From contig JBPOFM010000006.1 in NCBI GenBank assembly GCA_051252455.1, positions 124,001-188,000 of the forward strand: a stretch of 64,000 nucleotides of DNA, read 5' to 3'. A program made the position numbers and the translations under genes. Source of the DNA: JBPOFM01 sp051252455. Its GTDB lineage: Bacteria; Bacteroidota; Bacteroidia; Flavobacteriales; Flavobacteriaceae. Shown piece by piece: positions 25,636-34,594 of this stretch; position 1 is the stretch's first letter, and every line of letters starts with the position of its first letter. A model generated the notes under the pieces. It did not search any database. It was not told the DNA's origin and worked only from the letters and a program-made list of their open reading frames with translations.

Positions 25636-26481
25636 CTAGAAAGCTCTATCGGGCCACAAATAGGGTGATTCTCCGCTATAGCCCATTTCTGGAAGTCTGT
25701 CGATCTGTTCCATGTCATCCACAGACAATTCAAAATCAAAGATGTCAATGTTTTCTTGGATGCGTTCTGGTGTTGATGATTTTGGAATCACTACCACATC
25801 ATGCTGAATGATCCATCGCAAACACACTTGTGAAACAGACCTGTTGTGTTTGGCAGCAATGGCTTTAAGTATCTCGTTGTCAAAAACTTTTCCTCGTGCC
25901 AATGGCGACCAAGATTCCACAGTGATGTTTTTTTTGTTACAATAGTCCACAAGCTCTTTTTGCCAATAGCCTGGATGGAATTCTATTTGATTGATGGAAG
26001 GTTTCACCTTGGCAGTTTCAAATAAAGCTTCTAAATGTTCTTGAAAAAAATTACTCACACCGATGGATTTTATTTTCCCTTCCGCTTGCAACTCTTCCAT
26101 AGCGCGCCAGGTGTCGGCATTGGTTTTTTGCCAATTGTCATAGTTTCTTTCATTGGCAGGCCAGTGGATTAAATAGAGATCAATATAATCGAGATCTAGA
26201 CGTTTGAGCGATTTTTCTAATTCTATTTTTGCGGAATCATATCCTAAACTTTCACGCCATAATTTGGTGGTAACGCAAAGTTGCTCTCTAGCAATTCCGC
26301 TGACTTTGATGCCTTTTCCAACAGCTTCTTCATTGCCGTAAATAGCAGCCGTATCGATGAGTGTATATCCTTTGGAAATGGCTGTGGCCACCGAATCAAT
26401 GCCTTCTTGCTCTGTAGATTTGTAAGTGCCAAACCCTACCATGGGTATGTCGAGTCCGTCATTTAATGTGATGTTTTTCAT
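25636..26481 (-). CDS. Aldo/keto reductase (2,5-diketo-gluconate reductase type)
   Basis: NADPH-dependent carbonyl reductase with the (beta/alpha)8 AKR fold. The catalytic tetrad is complete: Asp43 in LIDTAAIYGNE, Tyr48, Lys73 in VTTKLW and His106 in LIHWPAN. SIGVSNF near residue 140 and IPKSSTPERIQEN near 232 (cofactor phosphate binding) follow in order. At 281 aa it is full length. It lies 96 bp after the amidohydrolase gene on the same strand, probably one unit; what substrate the pair shares is not clear. Confidence 0.93.
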   Translation of the reverse strand: MKNITLNDGLDIPMVGFGTYKSTEQEGIDSVATAISKGYTLIDTAAIYGNEEAVGKGIKVSGIAREQLCVTTKLWRESLGYDSAKIELEKSLKRLDLDYIDLYLIHWPANERNYDNWQKTNADTWRAMEELQAEGKIKSIGVSNFFQEHLEALFETAKVKPSINQIEFHPGYWQKELVDYCNKKNITVESWSPLARGKVFDNEILKAIAAKHNRSVSQVCLRWIIQHDVVVIPKSSTPERIQENIDIFDFELSVDDMEQIDRLPEMGYSGESPYLWPDRAF

Positions 26482-26577
26482 AATTTCTTTTTCATTTTCT
26501 TGTGTTGATATGATAAGTGTGATTAAGCTTGGGGGTTCTATGATAGTTTAAAAACAACATGCCTCATTTGGTCCTTA

Positions 26578-27387
26578 CTAAAACTTTGAAACATCGATTT
26601 TAAATAATTCGGCTGCGTTTTTCCACATAATGAGTTCTTTCTTTGCCTGTGGTAAATCGAGTTGTTTCATGAATTTAAGGTAAGAGTCCATATTGCAAAT
26701 AGGCCAGTCGGTCCCATACAGAAGGTATTTTGGGTCACCGGCGTAGGTAATCATTTCCTCAATTTCCGTTTTCATAAAGCGCTCAAACTTCTCCTCAAAG
26801 TTGCCAAGGGTGAGCCCAGAGATATCGGCATACACGTTTTCGTTTTTATAGACGACCTCCATACAATCTTTGATCCAAGGGTTGCCCACATGGCAGATGA
26901 CAATCTTCATTTTTGGGTAATCTACCGCCAAATCATCATGATGGATGGGATGCGAAAACTTCACCTTGCCATGAGGCGCATACGTATCCCCAGAATGGAA
27001 CATCACAGGCACATCATACTCAACGGCCATATCATAAAGCACCTTAAAACGTTCGTTATTGGGATAAAACGGCTCATAACCAGGATAGAATTTCAAACCT
27101 TTGATGAGGCCAGCCTCCAGAAACTCACTCAACTCCTTTAAATCGCGATGAGTGTAATGCAGATAACTGACGCCTGCCACAACTCCGAGGTTGTCACGTC
27201 CTGCAATGGCCTCAACCACACTTTTGGTGCTTGGTCTGTGTTCGTTGACTTTATAAGATGATAAAACCAAGGAATAATCCACATGATTTTCCTCCATGGT
27301 CTGTGTCAATAAATTTAAAGACTCGTTGATGGAAGTCACTTTGTCTTCGTGGTAGTTATTGATATGTGTGTGGACGTCTATGATCAT
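26578..27387 (-). CDS. Amidohydrolase-2 family metal-dependent hydrolase
   Basis: TIM-barrel hydrolase or decarboxylase of the amidohydrolase_2 family, probably one divalent metal. The metal ligands are all present: His6 and His8 in DVHTH, His131 in MFHSGD, His166 in ICHVGNP and Asp227 in YGTDWPI. No signal peptide; 269 aa. It is upstream of the aldo/keto reductase gene and an inactivated copy of its C-terminal part lies downstream of that gene, so an old duplication of the unit is likely. Substrate is unknown. A 7-bp array lies just before its start. Confidence 0.88.
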   Translation of the reverse strand: MIIDVHTHINNYHEDKVTSINESLNLLTQTMEENHVDYSLVLSSYKVNEHRPSTKSVVEAIAGRDNLGVVAGVSYLHYTHRDLKELSEFLEAGLIKGLKFYPGYEPFYPNNERFKVLYDMAVEYDVPVMFHSGDTYAPHGKVKFSHPIHHDDLAVDYPKMKIVICHVGNPWIKDCMEVVYKNENVYADISGLTLGNFEEKFERFMKTEIEEMITYAGDPKYLLYGTDWPICNMDSYLKFMKQLDLPQAKKELIMWKNAAELFKIDVSKF

Positions 27388-27397
27388 TTTTTTTGAT

Positions 27398-27446
27398 GAG
27401 TTATGAATTATAAGTTATGAATTATGAGTTATGAGTTATGAATGAG
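27398..27446. repeat. 7-bp tandem array, consensus GAGTTAT
   Basis: Seven imperfect units (GAGTTAT, GAATTAT, AAGTTAT, GAATTAT, GAGTTAT, GAGTTAT, GAATGAG) with no indels, 11 bp before the amidohydrolase ATG. Confidence 0.9.
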
Positions 27447-27499
27447 GACTCATTTAATTTTCTTTAAAACAAAAATACCAAATTCAACCGAATTAATCT

Positions 27500-27604
27500 T
27501 CAAGTGTCAAACTGCCAAGTGAACACTGAACACCGAACACTGAACACTGAACACTGAACACTGAACACTGCCCACTGAACACTGAACACTGAACACTGCC
27601 CACT
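27500..27604. repeat. 7-bp tandem array, consensus GAACACT
   Basis: Fifteen units in strict 7-bp phase: three decayed units (TCAAGTG, TCAAACT, GCCAAGT), then mostly GAACACT with two GCCCACT variants. It ends 3 bp before the stop codon of the DUF4268 gene. Confidence 0.93.
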
Positions 27605-27607
27605 GAT

Positions 27608-28036
27608 TCACATCTCCATAAAATCCTTATAATCTTCAAAAAATGCTTCGAACCGATTCATCCTTTCGTTGAAGAATTCCATGACGTCTCGCCAAGTGTT
27701 TTTATTATGAATGGATACTTTTTGATCTAATTGAACATAGATGCGAGAGATGTCTTTTCCGTTTTCTAAAATGTATTCCTCTTCAAAGATAGCTTCAGGA
27801 AGATATTCATCTTTAAGAATGGATTTGAGCGATTGTAGTTTTTCCCAATAATTGATGCGGTTTTCTAGATCGTCTTCGAGATCTAAAGCGACGATGGCAG
27901 ACGTGGTATCAAAATGAAATTTGAATGAAAACCCTTTCATTTTGGTGTCGTACAAGATCCATTTGCGTGGAAATGATTTTCCATAACTGATCCAAAAGTC
28001 TTCTCTTAATTTACGGGATTCTTCTTTGCTGAACAT
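27608..28036 (-). CDS. DUF4268 domain protein
   Basis: A 142-aa cytosolic protein matching my knowledge of the flavobacterial DUF4268 family: MFSKEESRKLREDFWISYGK at the start, then a strand-rich middle (KMKGFSFKFHFDTTSAIV) and helices rich in aromatic and acidic residues, ending FEAFFEDYKDFMEM. DUF4268 also occurs as the C-terminal domain of nuclease-like proteins, but no nuclease motif is seen here. Its function is not known. It is flanked by heptamer arrays at both ends (27500-27604 and 28039-28073). Confidence 0.85.
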   Translation of the reverse strand: MFSKEESRKLREDFWISYGKSFPRKWILYDTKMKGFSFKFHFDTTSAIVALDLEDDLENRINYWEKLQSLKSILKDEYLPEAIFEEEYILENGKDISRIYVQLDQKVSIHNKNTWRDVMEFFNERMNRFEAFFEDYKDFMEM

Positions 28037-28038
28037 AT

Positions 28039-28073
28039 GATAGTAGTTAGTATCTAGTAGTTTGTGTCTGGTA
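28039..28073. repeat. Decayed 7-bp tandem array (GATAGTA-like)
   Basis: Units GATAGTA, GTTAGTA, TCTAGTA, GTTTGTG, TCTGGTA share a TAGTA core in strict 7-bp phase, starting 3 bp upstream of the DUF4268 ATG. Confidence 0.65.
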
Positions 28074-28117
28074 CAAGACCTGTGTCAGATGTATGTTTTT
28101 CCATAATCGCCTATTAA

Positions 28118-28161
28118 ACAATACCCAATACCAGATACCAAATACCAGATACCAGATACCA
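28118..28161. repeat. 7-bp tandem array, consensus CAGATAC
   Basis: Six units (ACAATAC, CCAATAC, CAGATAC, CAAATAC, CAGATAC, CAGATAC) end 2 bp before the stop codon of the ZIP transporter gene. Confidence 0.88.
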
Positions 28162-28162
28162 C

Positions 28163-28834
28163 TTAAATCAAATAAGCCACCACAACCCCCAACACAATCA
28201 CCACCAACTTCGACAGATTAAACTTATGGCCTTCACTACTTTCAAATAAGATGATGGTAGAGATATGAAAGAAAATGCCAATCACAATGGCATTGATGTA
28301 ATAGACGTAACCAGCAACCAATTCAACAGAATTAGAAATTAAAGTGCCCAACGGTGTCATCGATGCAAATACGACCAAGAAAGTGACCACTTGCAATTTG
28401 GTAAAATCAGATTGAAGCAAGTAGGAGGTAATCAACGTTGCAATCGGAATTTTATGAATGAGTACACCATAGACCATATCATTATGGTTATGAATGGGAA
28501 ACCCTTCCAAAAAGCTATGAATGCACAAACTGATGAATAATAACCAAGGGAAGGCCGTTTCATGTTTATGGATATGAATGTGCCCATGTTCCGCACCTTT
28601 CGAGAAAAACTCCAGCAAGATTTGAAGCAGAATACCGCTCATAATAAACACGCCGGTTTTTTTGCCTTCCAGATGCTCGTACACTTCCGGCAACAAATCA
28701 AACAAGGTCAACGCCAATAAAAATGCACCGCTAAAAGAGAGGAGGAGCTTGGTGGACATCGATTTGGACTTCTTGAACACAAAAGCAAGAAGGACGCCAA
28801 ACAAAACGGCAAAGATTGGTAATAGATAATTCAT
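28163..28834 (-). CDS. ZIP family divalent metal transporter
   Basis: Inner-membrane importer of zinc, iron or a related divalent metal. About 7-8 membrane helices fill the 223 aa. The loop after helix 3 is His-rich (EHGHIHIHKHE, about 98-108), and the binuclear metal helix contains CIHSFLEGFPI near 122-132, with HKIPIA in the following helix, as in the GufA/ZIP group. It is 24 bp from the methyltransferase gene on the same strand, so probably cotranscribed with it. Metal choice is not readable. Confidence 0.9.
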   Translation of the reverse strand: MNYLLPIFAVLFGVLLAFVFKKSKSMSTKLLLSFSGAFLLALTLFDLLPEVYEHLEGKKTGVFIMSGILLQILLEFFSKGAEHGHIHIHKHETAFPWLLFISLCIHSFLEGFPIHNHNDMVYGVLIHKIPIATLITSYLLQSDFTKLQVVTFLVVFASMTPLGTLISNSVELVAGYVYYINAIVIGIFFHISTIILFESSEGHKFNLSKLVVIVLGVVVAYLI

Positions 28835-28858
28835 AAGGCCAAAAATAGCAATAATTGG

Positions 28859-29590
28859 TTATTTAAAAATCATGATAATACGTTCGGAGGTGCCTTTATA
28901 AAACTTTCGTAATTTATAATCACCAAAAACATCCAACAAAAAACATCCAGCCTCTTCAAACAGGGATTCAAAATCCTTCAAATTGAAGGCTTTCACACGC
29001 TCCTGAAACTGATAGTCTTCACCTTCATGCGTAAATTCGATGTCTTTGATGATATAACCATCCCGAACATACCGTTTTTGATGAAATGCAATACCTTCAA
29101 CGGTTTTTACATCTTCTGGCACTAAATTTTCAATGATGAAATCCGTATTCATAAAATCGATCACGCCAAATCCAAACTCATTCAAATCCTCCTTGATTGC
29201 CTTGATGGTGTTAAGATTGTCTTCTTCCTTATCAAAATAACCAAAACTTGTAAAAAGATTAAAGACCGCATCAAACTTTTGCTTATAAGGTTTGCACATA
29301 TCATGTACGTCAAAATGTAGCGTGTCATTCTCAAACTGCTTTGCATACGCAATACTGTTTTCCGAAAGATCGACACCTGTCACATCATAACCCAAGGAAT
29401 TGAGATAAATAGAATGACGACCTTTGCCACAGGCCAAATCAAGGATTTTTCCGTGTTCAGGGAGGTTGAGATAATTGGTCAGATTATCCATAAAAAGATG
29501 TGCTTCCTCATGATCTCGGTCCTTATACAAAATGTGGTAAAATGGGGAGTCAAACCACGAAGCATACCATTGTGTTGTGTTTTTATTCAT
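28859..29590 (-). CDS. Class I SAM-dependent methyltransferase
   Basis: Rossmann-fold methyltransferase. Motif I is ILDLACGKGRHS (about 43-54), the acidic residue after strand 2 is in VTGVDLSENS, and motif II/III includes FDAVFNLFTSFGYF. It has no signal and 243 aa. It closely resembles the small stand-alone methyltransferases of flavobacteria whose substrate is unknown. It precedes the ZIP gene by 24 bp. Confidence 0.88.
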   Translation of the reverse strand: MNKNTTQWYASWFDSPFYHILYKDRDHEEAHLFMDNLTNYLNLPEHGKILDLACGKGRHSIYLNSLGYDVTGVDLSENSIAYAKQFENDTLHFDVHDMCKPYKQKFDAVFNLFTSFGYFDKEEDNLNTIKAIKEDLNEFGFGVIDFMNTDFIIENLVPEDVKTVEGIAFHQKRYVRDGYIIKDIEFTHEGEDYQFQERVKAFNLKDFESLFEEAGCFLLDVFGDYKLRKFYKGTSERIIMIFK

Positions 29591-29926
29591 CTTTTGCCCG
29601 CGAAAGTGGGTTTATCTAGTTAATTATTTGATAGGTCGCTTTCAATATTCCAATACAACCCGTCAACTTTTTTGATGGATTTTGGAGTTTAAAACTTTAT
29701 ATTTATTGGGAGGTTTGCTTTTTCGTAAAAACTACAAAGCACCAGGCTTTCCGCTGTATCTTTTTTTGACAGATAAATTGTATCTAAAAATCAAGATTGT
29801 AATTGGTCAAAAAAAGGATGCCGCTGCAATCCTTAACCCAAAATCCTGCTAAACCTCATCCAAGCGACAAAAATACTTTATTTTTGTAACTTAAAGGAAA
29901 CTGATACCACTTCCGTGGACATTATT
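29591..29926. other. 336-bp divergent spacer with a possible dispersed repeat
   Basis: Between two divergent methyltransferase genes. Positions 29735-29850 hold two inverted-repeat parts: AAAGC-accag-GCTTT followed by CCGCTGTATC and T7, and then A7 with AAGGAT-gccgctgca-ATCCTT. From memory, near-identical pieces (GGATGCCGCTGCAATCC) recur in intergenic DNA of other flavobacteria; only one copy is in this window, so the dispersed nature is an inference. No gene seen. Confidence 0.45.
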
Positions 29927-31081
29927 ATGGATACTAATTTTAATATGGTTGCCAAAACCTTATTTGGCTTTGAAGATTTACTCGCTAAAGAATTAACCCA
30001 ACTTGGTGCACAAGATGTAAAAGTCGGGGTGCGAAATGTGAGTTTTTCGGGAGACAAAGGCTTTATGTACAAAGCGAATTTGGCATTGCGTACAGCCATC
30101 AAAATCCTAAAACCGATCCATTCCTTTAAAGTGAAAAGCGAAAAGGATTTGTATGACCAACTCTATAAAATGGATTGGGATCAATACCTAAAACCATCAG
30201 GAACGCTGGCTGTGGATGCCACCGTGCATTCCACCATCTTCACTCACTCATTATATATCGCACAGAAAACAAAGGATGCTATTGTCGATAAATTTCGTGA
30301 TACCACAGGACAACGACCAAATGTCGATCTAAAATTCCCAGATCTAAAGATCAATGTGCATATCGATCGAGATTATTGCAACATTTCGTTAGATGCATCT
30401 GGAGATTCACTGCACAAACGTGGCTATAAAACGGCTACCAACATGGCACCCATCAACGAGGTTCTTGCAGCAGGTTTGGTGATGCTTTCCGGTTGGGACG
30501 GACAGACCGATTTTATGGATCCCATGTGTGGTAGTGGTACCATTTTATGTGAAGCGGCCATGATTGCTTGCAACATTCCACCCAATTTAATGCGAAAAGA
30601 ATTTGCTTTTGAGCGTTGGCAAGATTGGGATGTTGATCTTTTCGAAAAGATAGAAGAATCGTTATTGAGTAAAACACGCGATTTTCATCATAAGATTGTT
30701 GGTTATGACAAATCGCCTAGTGCTGTTGCAAAAGCCAAAGAAAACATCAAAAATGCACAATTAGATGATTTCATCGAAGTCAAACATGAAGATTTCTTTA
30801 AAACCCAAAAAGGCGGTGATAATAAATTGCATATGGTTTTCAATCCCCCGTACGGCGAACGATTGGACATCGAAATGGAATCCTTCTACAAAAATATTGG
30901 TGATACTTTAAAACAAAATTATCCTGGGACTGACGCTTGGTTTATCACCTCCAACCTCGATGCCTTAAAACATGTTGGCTTACGACCATCACGAAAAATA
31001 CATTTGGTCAACGCAAAATTGGAAGCCCGTTTGGTGAAGTATGTGATGTATGAAGGGAGTAAGAAAGCGAAGTATCAGTAG
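29927..31081 (+). CDS. THUMP-domain rRNA guanine-N2 methyltransferase (RlmL/RlmKL N-domain type)
   Basis: Predicted 23S rRNA m2G methyltransferase. An N-terminal THUMP domain (about 45-150, with DQLYKMDWDQYL and TVHSTIFTHSLYIAQKTKDAI) precedes a Rossmann domain with the SAM motif DPMCGSGTILCEAAM (near 195-210) and the catalytic NPPYGERL (near 305). It lacks the second methyltransferase half found in E. coli RlmKL. The frame opens at a GTG (29915), but ATG 29927 (MDTNFNMVAKTLFGFED) fits family N-termini. Monocistronic; a degenerate 7-bp array begins at its stop. Confidence 0.9.
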   Translation: MDTNFNMVAKTLFGFEDLLAKELTQLGAQDVKVGVRNVSFSGDKGFMYKANLALRTAIKILKPIHSFKVKSEKDLYDQLYKMDWDQYLKPSGTLAVDATVHSTIFTHSLYIAQKTKDAIVDKFRDTTGQRPNVDLKFPDLKINVHIDRDYCNISLDASGDSLHKRGYKTATNMAPINEVLAAGLVMLSGWDGQTDFMDPMCGSGTILCEAAMIACNIPPNLMRKEFAFERWQDWDVDLFEKIEESLLSKTRDFHHKIVGYDKSPSAVAKAKENIKNAQLDDFIEVKHEDFFKTQKGGDNKLHMVFNPPYGERLDIEMESFYKNIGDTLKQNYPGTDAWFITSNLDALKHVGLRPSRKIHLVNAKLEARLVKYVMYEGSKKAKYQ

Positions 31082-31122
31082 GCAGTTTGCAGCCTTCAGT
31101 CCTCGGTCGCAGCTGGCACGAA
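31081..31122. repeat. Decayed 7-bp repeat tract (CAGTC-like)
   Basis: GGCAGTT, TGCAGCC, TTCAGTC, CTCGGTC, GCAGCTG in 7-bp phase, starting at the last base of the preceding stop codon. Weak alone, but it fits the pattern of the other heptamer arrays. Confidence 0.45.
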
Positions 31123-31126
31123 ACAA

Positions 31127-32620
31127 TTAGTCCTTCACCTTAAACTTTTTCAATTCCTCGAGAGGCTCTACAATTGAGTAATCCTTCCAAAGGCTTGGAT
31201 CGTATTGTTTCAGTTCGATGAATTCTACCTTTTTCGATTCCGTCATACCATCGAAAGTGGTATCGTCTATCGGATTATAATCCAAACTCATCAACTCCTG
31301 CTTTTCGACCATAGATCCTTCAATAATGATGTCAAATGCCACTTTGTTTTTACTATCATCATTGTTTTCGATGAATTTAAATGGTCTATGGACATACATA
31401 TATTTACCCGATTGGTGATTGATGTAATATGGAAAATAACCAGTAGACTCCGGATTTTTCTTGTAAATGACCGTTCCGCTATTTACATTTTCAACATATT
31501 TGACACCTAATAATAACTTTAAATTCAATTTTTCTCCAACCTTTCCTTCTTCAAATGCATAATCTAGTTTTAGAATGGCATAGTCTTCATCGGCAACATA
31601 CATGGAGCCTTTGAATTTTGCGCGATTCTTTCTTGGTTCAAAATTGATGACATATACCAATTGGTCGTTGATTGTGGTCACATTGGTTAGTTTGTAATCA
31701 TAACTATTTGTGTCCAATACAAAATCCATAAAGGACTTACTGCCAAATAAATGCTCGTTCATCGTATTAATCGTATGACTCTTTAAACTATTAAAGCTGT
31801 TGTCCTTTTCCTCATTTTTAACCTCCTTACTTTTCTTGAGCGACATCGAGTCTTCTACAGTAAACCATCCTGTCTTTACTTTGTACGTTTTGGAGGTGTC
31901 TAAATGTTTGAGAACAATATCTGTGACTCTCTTTTGAATCGCTTCAAGTGATAGACTGTTTTTGCGATCTTCCAGTTTGGTCGCTTTGAGAACGTCCATT
32001 TTGTTAGTTCCGTCTGATTTGATATACACTTCGGAGAGTACATCCGTAAAGGATTGCGTCGGTGGATTGTTAACGATATGATCCGTCAACTCCTTGAATT
32101 GAGCATTGGAAGATGCTAATTGTTTTTTACTGAAATGAGAAGACTTTTCGATGTCAACAACTAAATCATTAGCTTTAAAAAAAGAAGTTTCCCTTGAAAA
32201 TAAGGTCTGTTTTAAGGTGGATGCAGGATAGTTGGTCTTCAAATTTCTATTGACTCTTGCCATAACGCTATCAACACTTGGAAGTTTGTTGGTGACATAG
32301 ACAGTGGTCAACTGATTGACGGCTTCGTTGAGTTTTATAAGGTTCTCATTCGATTGGAAATCGTTGACGGTCAATTTTTGGGTTTCATAGCCCATGAAAG
32401 AAACCGTTAGTAGTGATTCCAATTGCAAGTCGTCAAAGGACAAGGTAAAAAAACCCTCCATATTCGATACGACTCCTTTGTCGTCATCAAACTGAATGGT
32501 GGCAAATGCAACAGGTTCGCTTGTTTTGGAATCAATTATTTGCCCTTTTATTTGTTGGGAAAAAGTGGACATTGACCAAAGGAAAAGAAAGGTGATAAGA
32601 GTAAAATGTTGAAATTTCAT
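31127..32620 (-). CDS. Secreted protein with carboxypeptidase-D-like N-terminal domain
   Basis: A 497-aa exported protein. The signal peptide (about 1-21, ends STFSQ) is followed by a CarboxypepD_reg-like beta sandwich (22-105: IKGQIIDSKTSEPVAFATIQF), as in SusC/TonB receptors, but no barrel follows. The rest is beta-rich and lysine-rich, resembling the bacteroidete outer-membrane-associated DUF5686/lipoprotein-handling group. No T9SS tail is present. It probably acts in the periplasm or on the inner face of the outer membrane; role unknown. Confidence 0.75.
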   Translation of the reverse strand: MKFQHFTLITFLFLWSMSTFSQQIKGQIIDSKTSEPVAFATIQFDDDKGVVSNMEGFFTLSFDDLQLESLLTVSFMGYETQKLTVNDFQSNENLIKLNEAVNQLTTVYVTNKLPSVDSVMARVNRNLKTNYPASTLKQTLFSRETSFFKANDLVVDIEKSSHFSKKQLASSNAQFKELTDHIVNNPPTQSFTDVLSEVYIKSDGTNKMDVLKATKLEDRKNSLSLEAIQKRVTDIVLKHLDTSKTYKVKTGWFTVEDSMSLKKSKEVKNEEKDNSFNSLKSHTINTMNEHLFGSKSFMDFVLDTNSYDYKLTNVTTINDQLVYVINFEPRKNRAKFKGSMYVADEDYAILKLDYAFEEGKVGEKLNLKLLLGVKYVENVNSGTVIYKKNPESTGYFPYYINHQSGKYMYVHRPFKFIENNDDSKNKVAFDIIIEGSMVEKQELMSLDYNPIDDTTFDGMTESKKVEFIELKQYDPSLWKDYSIVEPLEELKKFKVKD

Positions 32621-32669
32621 AGTTGGTGTTTAGATGGTGACGATTGAACAAATTATCTGTTACAAATAT

Positions 32670-33194
32670 TTAATACTTTTCTTTCAGCGTGTTTGTATGA
32701 TGTTCAATATGGTGTGCGGTCCACATAATGATTTCCCTTACTGGCATTTTTCCCATTAAAGGATGAGGTAGGACGATCGTGTCAAGATTTTTATCGGAAA
32801 TTCTTTTGGTTTTGTACTGCAGTTTTTTGTTCTCAACCTGCAATCGATTCATAAGATAGGTTTTGTCCCTTAAGTTTGGAACTATCATATGTTGCGAGCC
32901 TTTAAAAGTCTTTCCATGCGCATCTATCAATCGCTCTTGATACCGTTTTACAATGGTGTCATAATCTCTCACTTCACGATTTGCTTTGCCAAATTTAAAA
33001 CGCAAAACGAATTTAGGCATGCTCAATGCATCATTCAGAGGTTTGATGCTCTGCAGTAAGTGCAAGGCTTGTTGCCCTGTGGTCCATTTTCCTTCAGGAC
33101 CTTTGAGCCATTTTTCAGGCGTTTGTTGTTCAAGATAGGATAGGAGTAGGCGATTTTTTTCTTCCAGTAAATCTGCAATAAGTACTTTATCCAT
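32670..33194 (-). CDS. DinB-like four-helix protein
   Basis: A 174-aa member of the DinB/YfiT-like metalloenzyme superfamily, which includes bacillithiol- and mycothiol-dependent transferases. The likely metal site is H47 (GQQALHLL), and the two histidines in TAHHIEHHTN near the C-terminus (about 158-165). The family fold (four helices, N-terminal LLSYLEQQ helix) is clear; reaction unknown. It lies upstream of the carboxypeptidase-D-like gene with 49 bp between. Confidence 0.82.
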   Translation of the reverse strand: MDKVLIADLLEEKNRLLLSYLEQQTPEKWLKGPEGKWTTGQQALHLLQSIKPLNDALSMPKFVLRFKFGKANREVRDYDTIVKRYQERLIDAHGKTFKGSQHMIVPNLRDKTYLMNRLQVENKKLQYKTKRISDKNLDTIVLPHPLMGKMPVREIIMWTAHHIEHHTNTLKEKY

Positions 33195-33289
33195 AGAGAC
33201 ATTAATTTCTATGCAAAAGATATGAAGAAAATAGGAACGATTGACAAATGAGAAGTGGTGAGTAGTGTTTTTTTAATTAAAATTAAAAA

Positions 33290-34054
33290 CTATTTGTTTT
33301 CCTTCTCAACAGCAACTTTTTTCTGCTTGTTATAAATAGGAACCAAATATGAAATATTGTAGCCAAACCCAATACCAAAACATCCACTATCAAAAACTTT
33401 ATTAAAACCTGGAATGTAAAGATTTCCGAAATTTTCAGGACTATCTTCCGTAATTCTACCTTTCATCTGTATGTTGGCACCAATATAAATGTTATTGATA
33501 ATTTCGACCTTCATACCGATGATTATTTCAGCCCAAATAGCTGAAAGGCCTTTGAATTCCTGCGGTTCAAGAGACGTGTATGGTTGGTTTGGAAATGATC
33601 CGTTGTAATATTGATCTGTTGTGTATACGGTATAACTGTTCAACGTTTGACTGAAGGAACTCACGCCAACCCGAAAACCACCATATATCATGTTTTCCAT
33701 GTCTAGCCAATTCTCATAGAAATTATAATCAAATCCTGCTTTAAAATAAGTGCCTTTGGCTGTGACATTCAAATAATCGGTCACATCAGTATTTTGTTGT
33801 GTACCTATTTCACCAGCTAAATACAACTTTTTGGTCAATCGATAATCGCCATTGATTTCAATACCCGTGTAATCCTCATCAATAAAAGAACGGACTGGTT
33901 TATAGAGATCGACTCCCAAACGAAGACCATATTTTTGTTTAAAGACCAAAGTGTCTTTAGCTGTAGTATTTTCTTCCTGCGAAAATGATGCCATTGGTAC
34001 CAACATCAAAAGCAAAAAACTAATGACGAAGTATGACGTGTGCTTGATTTTCAT
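33290..34054 (-). CDS. DUF6048 family exported beta-barrel-like protein
   Basis: A 254-aa protein with a signal peptide (cut near FSQ, 24-26) and a body of about eight predicted amphipathic strands (TGIEINGDYRLTKKLYLAGE, YFKAGFDYNFYENW, AEIIIGMKVEIINNIYIGAN), ending YNISYLVPIYNKQ. This matches the flavobacterial DUF6048 family, probably an outer-membrane barrel. It overlaps the 3' end of the DUF6452 gene by 35 bp in another frame, so the two are translationally coupled. Function not known. Confidence 0.85.
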   Translation of the reverse strand: MKIKHTSYFVISFLLLMLVPMASFSQEENTTAKDTLVFKQKYGLRLGVDLYKPVRSFIDEDYTGIEINGDYRLTKKLYLAGEIGTQQNTDVTDYLNVTAKGTYFKAGFDYNFYENWLDMENMIYGGFRVGVSSFSQTLNSYTVYTTDQYYNGSFPNQPYTSLEPQEFKGLSAIWAEIIIGMKVEIINNIYIGANIQMKGRITEDSPENFGNLYIPGFNKVFDSGCFGIGFGYNISYLVPIYNKQKKVAVEKENK

Positions 34055-34568
34055 TTTCTATGGTTGTAGTTATAAGTTCTCTTGTGCGGATCCAATTGTC
34101 AGTGTCGGTCTCTATGGTGACAGAAAGATTGGTGTAAATGTTCTTGTAACCGCATGCTCTTGAAACATATTCTAGTTCTGGGGTGTAGGTTACTGCTATG
34201 ACGTCGCTATTGGAGTCCGTTGTGTCATCTCCATTGTCAAAATAATCTGAATCTTTTTCCAACGAAAAACGTGTGGTTATGGAACCATCAGGATTCGAAG
34301 TTCGCAATGGTAACACTATAGAATCCGCTGATGTCGCAGTAATTTCTTCCAAATTAGAGCCATCGTCCGCCAATGCTCTTAAAGTAAGTTGTCTAACACT
34401 TTTTAATTCATCAGGTTCGCTAACATCATAAAACCGAATGATCAAATGCGGCGTTGTGAGTGTTGCTTCCGCACAAAGGTCATCGCGCTCGCAGCTCCAT
34501 GTAGCAAAGATGATGAGTGCGAGCAAGAGGATTGTGTATGTGGTTTTTTGTTTCAAAACGTTTAGCAA
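34020..34568 (-). CDS. DUF6452 family lipoprotein
   Basis: A 182-aa lipoprotein. The N-terminus TTYTILLLALIIFATWSCER holds the lipobox ATWSC; the mature part starts with a conserved Cys-containing DLCAEATLTTPHLIIRFYD typical of DUF6452, then a beta-sandwich-like body with another Cys near 138 (YVSRACGYKNIYTN). Second gene of the rlmD-DUF6452-DUF6048 unit, 26 bp after rlmD. It probably partners with the DUF6048 barrel in the outer membrane; this pairing is an inference from overlap. Confidence 0.85.
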   Translation of the reverse strand: MLNVLKQKTTYTILLLALIIFATWSCERDDLCAEATLTTPHLIIRFYDVSEPDELKSVRQLTLRALADDGSNLEEITATSADSIVLPLRTSNPDGSITTRFSLEKDSDYFDNGDDTTDSNSDVIAVTYTPELEYVSRACGYKNIYTNLSVTIETDTDNWIRTRELITTTIENENQAHVILRH

Positions 34569-34594
34569 TTCAGTATTAAAGTTTAAAAATGAAA

